DNA of 5,457 nucleotides from Acidobacteria bacterium AH-259-G07 (GTDB lineage: Bacteria; Acidobacteriota; UBA6911; RPQK01; JADFOI01), in contig JALLON010000188.1 of the NCBI GenBank assembly GCA_027717925.1, positions 1 through 5,457 of the forward strand, written 5' to 3'. The translations under genes and the position numbers were made by a program. Within the stretch, counting starts at the first letter, position 1. Every line of letters starts with the position of its first letter. Of this stretch, positions 1 through 5,247 are shown piece by piece. Under the pieces are notes generated by a model. The model saw only the letters and a program-made list of their open reading frames with translations, searched no databases and was not told where the DNA came from.

Positions 1-865
1 CTCCGACAAAGACGGTCTGCTCGGTCAGCTCGCTGCCGTCGGACCGAACCGTCATGGGTATGTTGACACGCGTCGCACGGTCTCCGAAATTCCCACGAAC
101 GAAGAAGTACAATCGGTCACCGTCACGATTCCACAACGTGTGGTTGATAAAAAGCGCTGTACGGTCGACTCGCGGGTGGCCTTCGACCAGTGCGTCGCGC
201 ATCTGACGAAAGGATACGAGCAGCCTTTTTCGGCCACTGATCACATCGACCAGGAAGACACCGTCGTTCTCGGGATGCAGCGTGCCGTCGCTCCAGTCGT
301 AAGCGTTTGGATAGCCCGTCACCGGGCGCAACCGGGCCAGGCGACCGTAGTTGATTCCCGCAAACGACCCGCCCTTCTGGTTGACGCCGCCGTTGCCGAT
401 TGGCGTGTCTTCGAAGGCATACTCCCGGATGCGGCGCGCTTGCTCGATGTCGTAGAGAACGCAAAAAACACGGTTCGTTTCCGGGTCGCGGTCGTTGAAG
501 AAGAACTGCGTCTCCGGGGCATCGGGATTCCAATAAAACATAGTGCCCTGTTGCGGGTTCCAGGCTCGAGTTTGCTCCACCCTGCGAACGGCGTAGCCAT
601 TGGTGGTGTCGAGCAGTACGATGTCGGCTGGGTCATCAGGTGTGGGCATGCGGTCGTGGAAGCCCACCCTAAGGGCGATCAGGTAGCGGCCAGAGCCGTT
701 CCACGGAATGTTCTGTACATGGCCGATGTAGCCGAAAAAATGGTTCTGCGGTCCTTTGGTAATCTGCTCGACTTCCAGACTGAGGGGCGGTGATTCTGGG
801 GCTGGGCGGCACTCCACCGAGGCGATGATCAAGCAGAATCCGAGTAGAGCGGCTGGGCCTTTCAT
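1..865 (-). CDS. Exported TolB/WD40-like beta-propeller protein, partial (C-terminus beyond left edge)
   Basis: The minus-strand frame stays open from the ATG at 865 to the window edge, giving 288 complete codons without a stop. Residues 1-19 look like a signal peptide: a short basic start, then a hydrophobic run (AALLGFCLIIASV). The cysteine at 19 follows SVE, a poor lipobox, so ordinary export is more likely than lipidation. The mature part is rich in aromatic and Asp/Asn-Gly turns (WNGSGRYL at 55-62, WNPDAPETQFFF at 112-123, WNRDGDRLYFF at 245-255), as expected for propeller blades of the TolB/WD40-like (PD40) type. The NYGRLARLRPVTGY stretch at 172-185 resembles propeller proteins of Acidobacteria and Planctomycetes, from memory of the family. 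Some relatives are annotated as oligogalacturonate lyase-like; no catalytic residues are assigned here. An in-frame ATG at 889 would add eight residues. Neither start has a clear Shine-Dalgarno sequence. The substrate is unknown. Confidence 0.8.
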   Translation of the reverse strand, partial: MKGPAALLGFCLIIASVECRPAPESPPLSLEVEQITKGPQNHFFGYIGHVQNIPWNGSGRYLIALRVGFHDRMPTPDDPADIVLLDTTNGYAVRRVEQTRAWNPQQGTMFYWNPDAPETQFFFNDRDPETNRVFCVLYDIEQARRIREYAFEDTPIGNGGVNQKGGSFAGINYGRLARLRPVTGYPNAYDWSDGTLHPENDGVFLVDVISGRKRLLVSFRQMRDALVEGHPRVDRTALFINHTLWNRDGDRLYFFVRGNFGDRATRVNIPMTVRSDGSELTEQTVFVG

Positions 866-1083
866 GATGGCGGCGCTATTGTATCGCATCCCAAGCCGAA
901 AAGGCCGGAGCCATTTGGAAGTAGAGGGTTTTCCTCAGGCAAAACGCCACTTGGGGTTCACCATGGATCCCTGACCCACAGATGAGAGCGGGGGAGTGAT
1001 TTCGCCTGCTGCCAGGGGATGGCCCCAAGTAGGCCCCAAAATACGCCAGATTTCTGCCCCCAATCATTCATATATCAGCGAGA

Positions 1084-1881
1084 TCAGATTTGGGAATAGG
1101 CGCTCGGGACGAGGAACCACTTGGTGATTTTTGAAACCGTATCCTTGTACTTCGCCAGGCCCTTCATCCGATTCCACTCCGGGTGGGCCTGAAAGGCCTT
1201 CCAGTGTTCCTCGTGCGCAGCCATCTTATCGGCGGACAGCATATAGGTCAGCTCCGGCACGTCGGCACCGATGAGCGCTTCCCCGAAGAAAACCGGGGCC
1301 ATCTCAGCTTCCCGCATCACCTGGATCTCGCCGGTGTTAAACATCTCAACCTTGCGGGCGGCGCGCTCCGGGTTGTGGCTCTCGTAAGTGCGCAGTTCGA
1401 AAATCCGGGCCTTTTTGGCGCGGGTTTGCGCCGGCAGCTCAATTACCGGCATCCCGGAAAAGGCCTTGAAAAACTTGCTCTCAATCCGCTGGAACGCCGG
1501 GTCCTCCTTTGGCTCTGCCAGGAAATCCTTTGACGCTGCCATGTAGGCTGAATCCGCCTCCAGCTTCAGGTTGAGGCCAGCCAAATGTTCCAGGGTGGGA
1601 TAGGGGATCAGCATGAAGAGCGCGGGATCATCCGCGCTCTCCATCAGGGTAAACACGCCGACCCGATTGATGCCCAGGCGGTTCAGGCCCGGTACCAGCG
1701 CCTTTTCCACGTAGCCGCTGACCAATTTCTGCTTGTCCCTGTTCTTGACGCGGTAGACTCGCAGTTCATAAAACTCCTGCTTCTTCCCCGTGGCCGGGGC
1801 AGCGACCGTGCCGGCTCCTGCCGCTGCGGCCAGGATAATTGAGCTGGTGATAAAGTTTCTGCGGGCGATTGAGTCTGCCAT
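1084..1881 (-). CDS. NIPSNAP family protein with twin-arginine (Tat) leader
   Basis: This is a complete 265-residue protein. The N-terminus has a Tat-type leader: ARRNFI at residues 6-11, a hydrophobic alanine-rich segment at 12-28, and a probable cut near the AxA-like region at 27-31. Two tandem copies of the ferredoxin-like NIPSNAP domain follow. The first begins FYELRVYRV at 37-45 and the second FELRTYES at 161-168; both share the E-L-R-x-Y opening typical of the family. The second ends near WFLVPSAYSQ at 255-264. NIPSNAP proteins form dimeric alpha/beta-barrel folds. Exported bacterial members with two domains are common in Acidobacteria and Planctomycetes, but their function is not established. 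The start is supported by AGAGGAGA at 1889-1896, seven bases from the ATG. The beta-propeller gene lies 218 bases downstream on the same strand, so co-transcription is possible but unproven. Confidence 0.92.
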   Translation of the reverse strand: MADSIARRNFITSSIILAAAAGAGTVAAPATGKKQEFYELRVYRVKNRDKQKLVSGYVEKALVPGLNRLGINRVGVFTLMESADDPALFMLIPYPTLEHLAGLNLKLEADSAYMAASKDFLAEPKEDPAFQRIESKFFKAFSGMPVIELPAQTRAKKARIFELRTYESHNPERAARKVEMFNTGEIQVMREAEMAPVFFGEALIGADVPELTYMLSADKMAAHEEHWKAFQAHPEWNRMKGLAKYKDTVSKITKWFLVPSAYSQI

Positions 1882-1888
1882 AGTCCGA

Positions 1889-1896
1889 TCTCCTCT
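1889..1896 (-). promoter_or_regulatory. Shine-Dalgarno site of the NIPSNAP gene
   Basis: On the minus strand this reads AGAGGAGA and ends seven bases before the ATG at 1881. It fixes the start and keeps the Tat leader in the product. Confidence 0.8.
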
Positions 1897-1984
1897 TTGG
1901 TTTTGTCAAATTATTTCGGGTCTGTCGAAAACATAAGTGCCAGCACGCGACCGCAAGCAGCGCCTCGTCCCACGATGGGGCCGC

Positions 1985-2027
1985 GCGGCGGCGCTATTGC
2001 GCCATCCGCTTGAGTGATTTGTTAGAC
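1985..2027 (-). repeat. Truncated integron attC site behind the Cys-rich cassette gene
   Basis: Read on the minus strand from 2027, just after the stop of the upstream gene, the site starts with GTCTAAC (2021-2027), a perfect R'' core box (RYYYAAC). It continues through an L''-like AAATCACTCAAGCGG. A hairpin follows, with arms at 1985-1994 and 1999-2009 and a four-base loop. One arm carries an unpaired A and a T-G wobble. In a complete attC the sequence would next give L' and a GTTRRRY R' box. Instead, GC-rich DNA without any GTTRRRY follows as far as the NIPSNAP gene. The site therefore looks cut off at about 1984, just beyond its central stem. Assignment rests on box matches and position; a covariance-model search would decide it. 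Confidence 0.6.
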
Positions 2028-2034
2028 TGCTTTT

Positions 2035-2487
2035 CTATTTTTTACCTGCTTCACTAACCTTAACCACATAGCTAGTTAGTCCTAGATAACAGGGAGGATT
2101 AGGATCACCATCACAACAGGCAAAATCAATTACAACGTTCAATAATTTTCCGTTATCGAGTTTATTGCAAACTTGTTTATCTTTACTAGCCAGAAAATAT
2201 TTAAAAGTATTTCCCCCTTGCTCTTCAATAAGAATTGCTCCCTGGTAAGATTCCATTATGTCTTGCACTGTCTTTTCTGCCTCTTTTCGATACGATTCAA
2301 CAAATCCTTTTGGATAACGTTCTGCAAAATCGTTTAATCTCGGCACATCATACGGAACAACGACCTCACATGAGTCAATTTTTATGCTCTTTTTTATAGG
2401 TTCTCTTTCTGCACAACTACTCCATACGTTGGGCACATAGAAAATAAAGAATGTTGATATTAACAATATTCTATAGACGTAATACAT
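2035..2487 (-). CDS. Exported cysteine-rich cassette protein of unknown function (150 aa)
   Basis: I do not recognise this family. The protein opens with a hydrophobic leader (about residues 1-22, with YRILLISTFFIFYV at the core), so export is likely. Six cysteines follow at 25, 40, 107, 124, 125 and 133; an even number in an exported protein suggests disulfide bonds. The middle (52-85) is mainly charged and helical, with alternating Lys/Glu. The C-terminal part has a CCDGDPNPPC turn at 124-133, then a beta-type segment. The start is set by AAGGTGA at 2492-2498, five to six bases from the ATG. The gene is AT-rich compared with both flanks. It fills the space between a complete attC and a truncated attC almost exactly, with a 25-base leader and a few bases after the stop. 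That is the usual geometry of an integron gene cassette. Expression may depend on outside transcription from the right. Confidence 0.8.
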   Translation of the reverse strand: MYYVYRILLISTFFIFYVPNVWSSCAEREPIKKSIKIDSCEVVVPYDVPRLNDFAERYPKGFVESYRKEAEKTVQDIMESYQGAILIEEQGGNTFKYFLASKDKQVCNKLDNGKLLNVVIDFACCDGDPNPPCYLGLTSYVVKVSEAGKK

Positions 2488-2503
2488 TTTTTCACCTTTA
2501 CAA

Positions 2504-2566
2504 GCAGTCTAACGGAAAAAGTTCACCGGTCCGCGGCGGATCCGGTGCAACGCTTTGTTGGGCTGC
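2504..2566 (-). repeat. Complete integron attC recombination site
   Basis: On the minus strand the site follows the stop of the ankyrin gene by six bases. It opens with GCAGCCCAAC, containing R'' GCCCAAC (2557-2563), and closes with GTTAGACTGC, containing R' GTTAGAC (2507-2513). Both match the RYYYAAC and GTTRRRY consensus. The inner boxes pair as GTTGCACCGG against CCGGTGAAC, leaving one unpaired G on the L'' side, as in known attC sites, and further pairing meets around a short central GC-rich loop. Box-to-box length is 57 bp, in the usual range. The extra base on the gene-proximal side orients the site so that the ankyrin gene is its cassette and the Cys-rich gene begins the next one. Integron integrase recognises such sites as folded single strands and cuts within R'. 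Confidence 0.85.
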
Positions 2567-2572
2567 CTTTTC

Positions 2573-3169
2573 TTACTGATTACCTTCTTTGGCTCCATGA
2601 GAAGTCAAAAAATTTATCATTTTTGTATCGTGGCGGCTCTTGGCATATTGAAAAGGAGTCCATCCTAGTGTGTTTTGCTTATTGATATCGGCTCCATTTT
2701 CAAGAAGTAATTCTGCGATGCTAATCCTTCCACTATTGGCAGCTTCATGTAACGCTGTTGATCCATCAGCATCCTCAGTATTAACATCAGCACCTAAGGA
2801 AATTAATAACTCAGCAACTCTAAACAGGGCCTTTTCATCATTGCCATGGGAAATATATCTCCCTGCCGTCATATGGAGAGGTGTTTTTTTCCTTAAGTCC
2901 TGAACATTGATCTTGGACCCTTCGGCCAGCAAAATGGAACCAATGGCCAGGTCACCTTTTTTTGAGGCCCAAAATAAGGGAGTCTGACCTTCAATTTTTG
3001 CGTCAACCAAGGAGGGTTTTTGCCTGAGATCCAAAATAACTTTTTTGAGGTCTCCTACAAATATTGCATCGAAAAATTCCCTGTCGTTTCCGATCTGGCC
3101 ACAAGATAAAGATATGGGCGCAATTAAATTTATAAGGAAAAAGACTAGTAAAATCTGCTTCCACTGCAT
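2573..3169 (-). CDS. Exported ankyrin-repeat protein carried on an integron-like cassette (198 aa)
   Basis: Residues 1-23 form a signal peptide (KQILLVFFLINLIAPISLSC). The cysteine at 23 has a non-standard lipobox, so a lipoprotein is possible but not clear. Ankyrin repeats fill the rest. A degenerate first unit lies at about 30-60. Clearer units begin at GQTPLFWASKKGD (61-73), KKTPLHMTAG (94-103), GSTALHEAANSGR (136-148) and GWTPFQYAKSRHD (169-181). Each has the TPLxxA helix start and, in three, the GADIN-type end (126-130, 159-163). The second full unit has an insertion of about nine residues (104-112). The last repeat ends at a natural C-terminus. Ankyrin repeats bind protein partners; in the periplasm or outside the cell the partner is unknown. 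There is no strong Shine-Dalgarno sequence. The gene is AT-rich, and an attC starts six bases after its stop, so I infer it moved as a cassette. Confidence 0.9.
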   Translation of the reverse strand: MQWKQILLVFFLINLIAPISLSCGQIGNDREFFDAIFVGDLKKVILDLRQKPSLVDAKIEGQTPLFWASKKGDLAIGSILLAEGSKINVQDLRKKTPLHMTAGRYISHGNDEKALFRVAELLISLGADVNTEDADGSTALHEAANSGRISIAELLLENGADINKQNTLGWTPFQYAKSRHDTKMINFLTSHGAKEGNQ

Positions 3170-3266
3170 CTTAAAGGTTACTCAATTCTCTTAGAATTCT
3201 TGATGTAATACCAGTGACGTCCCATGGAGACTGTTATTAGATATCTTTCACTACTTTTCATTATAA
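3170..3266 (-). promoter_or_regulatory. AT-rich leader upstream of the ankyrin gene with candidate -10 box
   Basis: The minus strand carries TATAAT at 3260-3265, but no convincing -35 element at 16-18 bases before it. A small perfect hairpin (AATTCT, loop of three, AGAATT) spans 3184-3198, just before the start codon, and could affect initiation. A promoter inside a cassette would be uncommon, since most cassette genes rely on an outside promoter. I rate this as weak evidence. Confidence 0.25.
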
Positions 3267-3455
3267 TCAACATGAAACCTCTCGCATCGCTACCGGGGAA
3301 CTTTCTGAGCTTCCAGCTGAAAGCCACTCCATGCACTTTCGCGTGAGTGGAACGAAGCGGAACTTGCCGGATTTGGTATTGTCGGTGAACACGACGATGC
3401 GCTCCTGACGGCGGATCTCGGGGCCTTTTGGAAAATCTCTAGTATTGCGAGACAA
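3267..3455 (-). pseudogene. Possible tyrosine-recombinase fragment
   Basis: A minus-strand frame from a TTG at 3455 to a stop at 3267 encodes 62 residues. The stretch RIVVFTDNTKSGKFRFVPLT (about 19-38) followed by an amphipathic helix ending in EWL resembles the beta-sheet and following helix near the start of phage-integrase catalytic domains, where a TKTGKxRxVPL pattern is common. The expected W-x-D-x-D segment before it and all catalytic residues (two Arg, His, Tyr) are absent, so at most it is a relic. Its right end meets the palindromic region at 3462. Its left end coincides with the jump to AT-rich cassette DNA. It could instead be an unrelated short protein or a chance open frame; no Shine-Dalgarno sequence is visible. 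Confidence 0.35.
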
Positions 3456-3461
3456 AGGGGA

Positions 3462-3514
3462 TTATTATACTTTCAGCTTGCAAAGTATAATAAGGACCGT
3501 GGTCATTATACTTT
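3462..3514. promoter_or_regulatory. Three AAAGTATAAT half-sites forming overlapping palindromes
   Basis: The 12-base arms TTATTATACTTT (3462-3473) and AAAGTATAATAA (3482-3493) are perfect inverted repeats around eight bases. A third half-site, ATTATACTTT, lies at 3505-3514, so the second and third also form an inverted pair, with a small GACC-GT-GGTC palindrome between them. Each half-site contains TATAAT, once on the plus strand and twice on the minus. No good -35 box goes with any of them. The cluster lies 15 bases before the Fic remnant and directly behind the leftward recombinase-like fragment. This layout suits an operator for divergent promoters. The binding protein is unknown. Confidence 0.5.
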
Positions 3515-3528
3515 TGTGAAATTAGCCA

Positions 3529-3979
3529 ATGGATGAACGGGAATTCAGACACTCTCCGGCTGGTCGACTGGTCCGGACTCCGCAGGCCTACTGGGCCTTC
3601 ATGCCAAATCCTCTGCCTCCGGAGTTCCAACTGGAAAGTCTGGTAGGCGAAATCGCCGATGCCAGCCTGGCGCTGGGACAGCTGTCCGGTCTGGGCGAGA
3701 TGCTGCCCAATCCCTATCTCCTCATCCGGCCATTTTTGTTCCCCCTCCAGTTCCTGAAATGAAAAAGGCTCTGGGTGCCTGGGAAAAATATCTTCACAAG
3801 AAAGAGGATCTTCCGGATCTGGTGCAGTTAGCTCTTATTCACTACCAGTTTGAAGCCATTCACCCGTTCATTGATGGCAACGGCCGAGTCGGACGCCTGA
3901 TCATCTCCTTGCTCCTTTGCAAAAGAGAAATGCTTCCCACACCTCTCCTCTACCTCAGCAGCTTTTTTGAGCGCCATCG
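3529..3979 (+). pseudogene. Fic family protein remnant, internal deletion with frameshift and lost C-terminus
   Basis: Fic enzymes transfer AMP or related groups to target proteins. The first part (3529 to about 3738) encodes a recognisable Fic N-terminal region: SPAGRLVRTP, FMPNPLPP, then LPNPYLLIRPFL. A normal relative would continue with a segment containing the SxxxEG inhibitory motif and about 100 residues in all. Here the sequence jumps, with a change of frame, straight to FVPPPVPEMKKAL (from about 3735). The second part keeps the Fic motif HPFIDGNGRVGR at 3861-3896, including the catalytic His, and the following helix to LLYLSSFFERH. It then breaks at about 3979 into unrelated sequence, losing the C-terminal winged-helix region usual in this subgroup. 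The upstream frame stops at 3762. An ATG at 3759 could restart translation, but a working enzyme is unlikely. The start has no clear Shine-Dalgarno sequence. Confidence 0.85.
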
Positions 3980-4210
3980 GGCCGGTGCCGGTGCCGGAGC
4001 CGGGCTGGGTGCTGATCAGGGTCCGAGCCTTCGGGCTCAACCGCTCCGAGCTGTTCACTCGGCAAGGCCACTCGCCCTCGGTCACCCTCCCGCGTATTCT
4101 CGGGATCGAGGCGGTGGGGGAGATCGTGGCCGCTCCAGGCACCGAGTTGTCGCCGGGCCAGACTGTGGCCACGGCTATGGAAGGTATGGGCCGACAGTTC
4201 GACGGTTCCC
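3967..4210 (+). pseudogene. Internal fragment of a zinc-type quinone oxidoreductase (medium-chain dehydrogenase)
   Basis: In the frame starting at 3967 the protein reads PVPVPEPGWVLIRVRAFGLNRSE, then TRQGHSP, PRILGIEAVGEIVAAPG, and GQTVATAMEGMGRQFDGS. This is the GroES-like N-terminal domain of the quinone oxidoreductase/zinc-binding dehydrogenase superfamily, which reduces quinones or enones with NAD(P)H. The first twenty or so residues are missing and are replaced by the Fic remnant, which sits in another frame. After FDGS (about 4206) the usual YAEY segment and the whole nucleotide-binding Rossmann domain are absent; the frame runs into unrelated residues and stops at 4266. Only about 80 of some 320 residues remain, so it is not functional. 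The GC-rich composition fits transfer or rearrangement from ordinary chromosomal DNA. Confidence 0.85.
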
Positions 4211-4436
4211 GGGTAGGCGGCTGGGAGCCCGGTCTACGGGACCGAGACCATCTTCACTGTGACTGAATGAGGAACCTCCCCCTTCGCGTTAGCAGATGCA
4301 TATGCGACAGCCAGTGGTATTTAAGCCGGGACGGCAATTTTACCTGAGGTACTTACATTCGGATACCCCATTGTTGCCAATGAGCTCCCCTGTCACCGTA
4401 TGCTGACCTAATCCTTTGAGAATCTTTGATTTTTCT

Positions 4437-4529
4437 CTAAGAGTTTGGTCCCCGATGCCGTACCGGCATGGAGCCGTACATCAAGGGGCTTGCCAATTTA
4501 CCATTGTTTTTAAGCCCCTAAACTCTTAG
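4437..4529. repeat. 93-bp nested inverted repeat (structured RNA or small mobile element candidate)
   Basis: The ends are a perfect 10-base inverted repeat, CTAAGAGTTT (4437-4446) and AAACTCTTAG (4520-4529). Two further perfect hairpins sit inside without crossing: ATGCCG-TAC-CGGCAT at 4455-4469, and AGGGGCTT (4484-4491) with AAGCCCCT (4512-4519). Together they draw a closed three-way junction. The element ends 48 bases before the start of the membrane-protein gene. Possible readings are a cis-acting leader RNA, a small RNA, or a miniature inverted-repeat element. No target duplication is visible at its edges, and no T-run follows, so it is not a simple terminator. Confidence 0.55.
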
Positions 4530-4563
4530 CATTTGGAAAGCATTCAGCAGGTACAGAAATCCT

Positions 4564-4570
4564 AAGGAGG
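4564..4570 (+). promoter_or_regulatory. Strong Shine-Dalgarno site of the membrane-protein gene
   Basis: AAGGAGG ends seven bases before the ATG at 4578. This near-perfect match to the anti-Shine-Dalgarno sequence decides the start. Confidence 0.85.
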
Positions 4571-4577
4571 TTGTTTT

Positions 4578-5108
4578 ATGCCGAAAACTCTTGTGTCTAC
4601 TGAGAAGATGCGTCATGTGAATAATCACTTAACGCCTCTCGCAGTATTAATCGTGGTGCCGGGCCTCGTTGTTGTCCCCCTGCCCAAGCTAGCGGTTGTT
4701 GTTGGCGGAATACTCATCGCTTATTCAGTAAGCATCAATTACCTGTCAATCTATCTGGTAAAACGGGATATCAGGTTTATCGCGACTGTTCGGGTGGGCT
4801 CCAACTACAGCGTCAACATTTTTCTCCTGTGGCTGCTCTACTCGACTTGGCCCCCGGTATGGACGCTTTTGCTCTTGATGTCGATAGGCGTCGCTGTCTA
4901 CCAAAATCGCCGAGATTCCTTCCTCTGCAGCCTCACGCTGGCTTGGGTAATTCTCGTAGTGCACTGGAGTTTTGGAGTTCACTCTCTGCAGGCTTGGGCC
5001 ATCGTTGGTGTAGAGGCTTCTATCATCATCTTGTTCAGCCTGTTCGTGAATGGCTTGTTGGAAGCAACGCCGGAACGGCAGGAGATGCTGGTCGAAGAAG
5101 ATTCTTAA
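4578..5108 (+). CDS. Orphan multi-pass membrane protein (176 aa)
   Basis: I do not recognise the family. The protein has a short hydrophilic N-terminus (1-19), then five or six hydrophobic segments, at about 20-36, 39-60, 76-90, 93-108, 117-132 and 139-160, followed by an acidic tail (EATPERQEMLVEEDS). Positive residues cluster in the loop after the second segment (VKRDIR, 61-66) and after the fourth (QNRRD, 109-113). By the positive-inside rule these loops would be cytoplasmic, with an even number of crossings. The segments are short and tryptophan-rich, with no channel, transporter or enzyme signature that I can see. It could resemble the membrane part of a sensor, but no kinase domain follows. 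The start is clear from a strong Shine-Dalgarno sequence. The nested inverted repeat just upstream may act on it. The next gene begins 139 bases downstream on the same strand. Confidence 0.8.
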   Translation: MPKTLVSTEKMRHVNNHLTPLAVLIVVPGLVVVPLPKLAVVVGGILIAYSVSINYLSIYLVKRDIRFIATVRVGSNYSVNIFLLWLLYSTWPPVWTLLLLMSIGVAVYQNRRDSFLCSLTLAWVILVVHWSFGVHSLQAWAIVGVEASIIILFSLFVNGLLEATPERQEMLVEEDS

Positions 5109-5208
5109 AGAGCGGTTCTGCTGATCAGCGACGCGGATAGAACTGGTGCAAATGCGGTGGAACGGCTCTGTTCGTCTACTCCTTTTGTTCCCCTTTTGTG
5201 AAGTACCC

Positions 5209-5238
5209 TTGAAAAAGAAGACACCTTGGCTGTAGTAT
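5209..5238 (+). promoter_or_regulatory. Candidate sigma-70-type promoter, very close to the following start codon
   Basis: TTGAAA at 5209-5214 and TAGTAT at 5233-5238 are separated by 18 bases, each close to consensus. Transcription would begin at about 5244-5246, only two to four bases before the ATG at 5248. That implies a leaderless or nearly leaderless message, and indeed no Shine-Dalgarno sequence lies before that ATG. Confidence 0.4.
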
Positions 5239-5247
5239 TAGTGTGAA

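Larger units (their letters stand above)
4263..4577. other. Gene-free stretch between the pseudogenes and the membrane protein
   Basis: No credible coding frame is seen here on either strand. The first half (4263-4430) shows only a small CATTG-TTGC-CAATG hairpin at 4369-4382. The second half holds the 93-bp nested inverted repeat described separately. The last part, 4530-4577, is the leader of the membrane-protein gene with its ribosome binding site. I could not find a convincing promoter. Confidence 0.6.

Noticed and set aside
140..793. Long plus-strand open frame of 217 codons
   Set aside because: It lies opposite the beta-propeller gene, whose residues make sense as a protein with a signal peptide and blade motifs. 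The plus-strand product has no such order and no ribosome binding site.
876..1067. Minus-strand 63-codon frame between the two left genes
   Set aside because: No recognisable domain, no Shine-Dalgarno sequence, and composition like spacer DNA. I treat 866-1083 as intergenic.
3505..3533. TATAAT copies in the half-sites as a complete promoter for the Fic remnant
   Set aside because: No acceptable -35 element sits 16-18 bases from any copy, so I call the region an operator-like cluster rather than a defined promoter.
3759..4262. A single 167-aa Fic fusion protein with a GAGAGAG linker
   Set aside because: After about residue 72 the residues come from reading the oxidoreductase fragment out of frame, so the apparent low-complexity tail is an artefact of the join.
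4288..4300. GTTAGCA as an integron core site
   Set aside because: It fails the GTTRRRY pattern, and no partner box or attC fold lies nearby.
4829..5140. Plus-strand 103-codon frame
   Set aside because: It overlaps the membrane-protein gene in another frame, and only that gene has a clear start signal and hydrophobic pattern.
5109..5169. Inverted repeat AGAGCGGTTC/GAACGGCTCT after the membrane gene, read as a terminator
   Set aside because: The arms have a mismatch, the loop is about 40 bases, and no T-run follows. The inner GCTGATCAGC palindrome is short enough to arise by chance.
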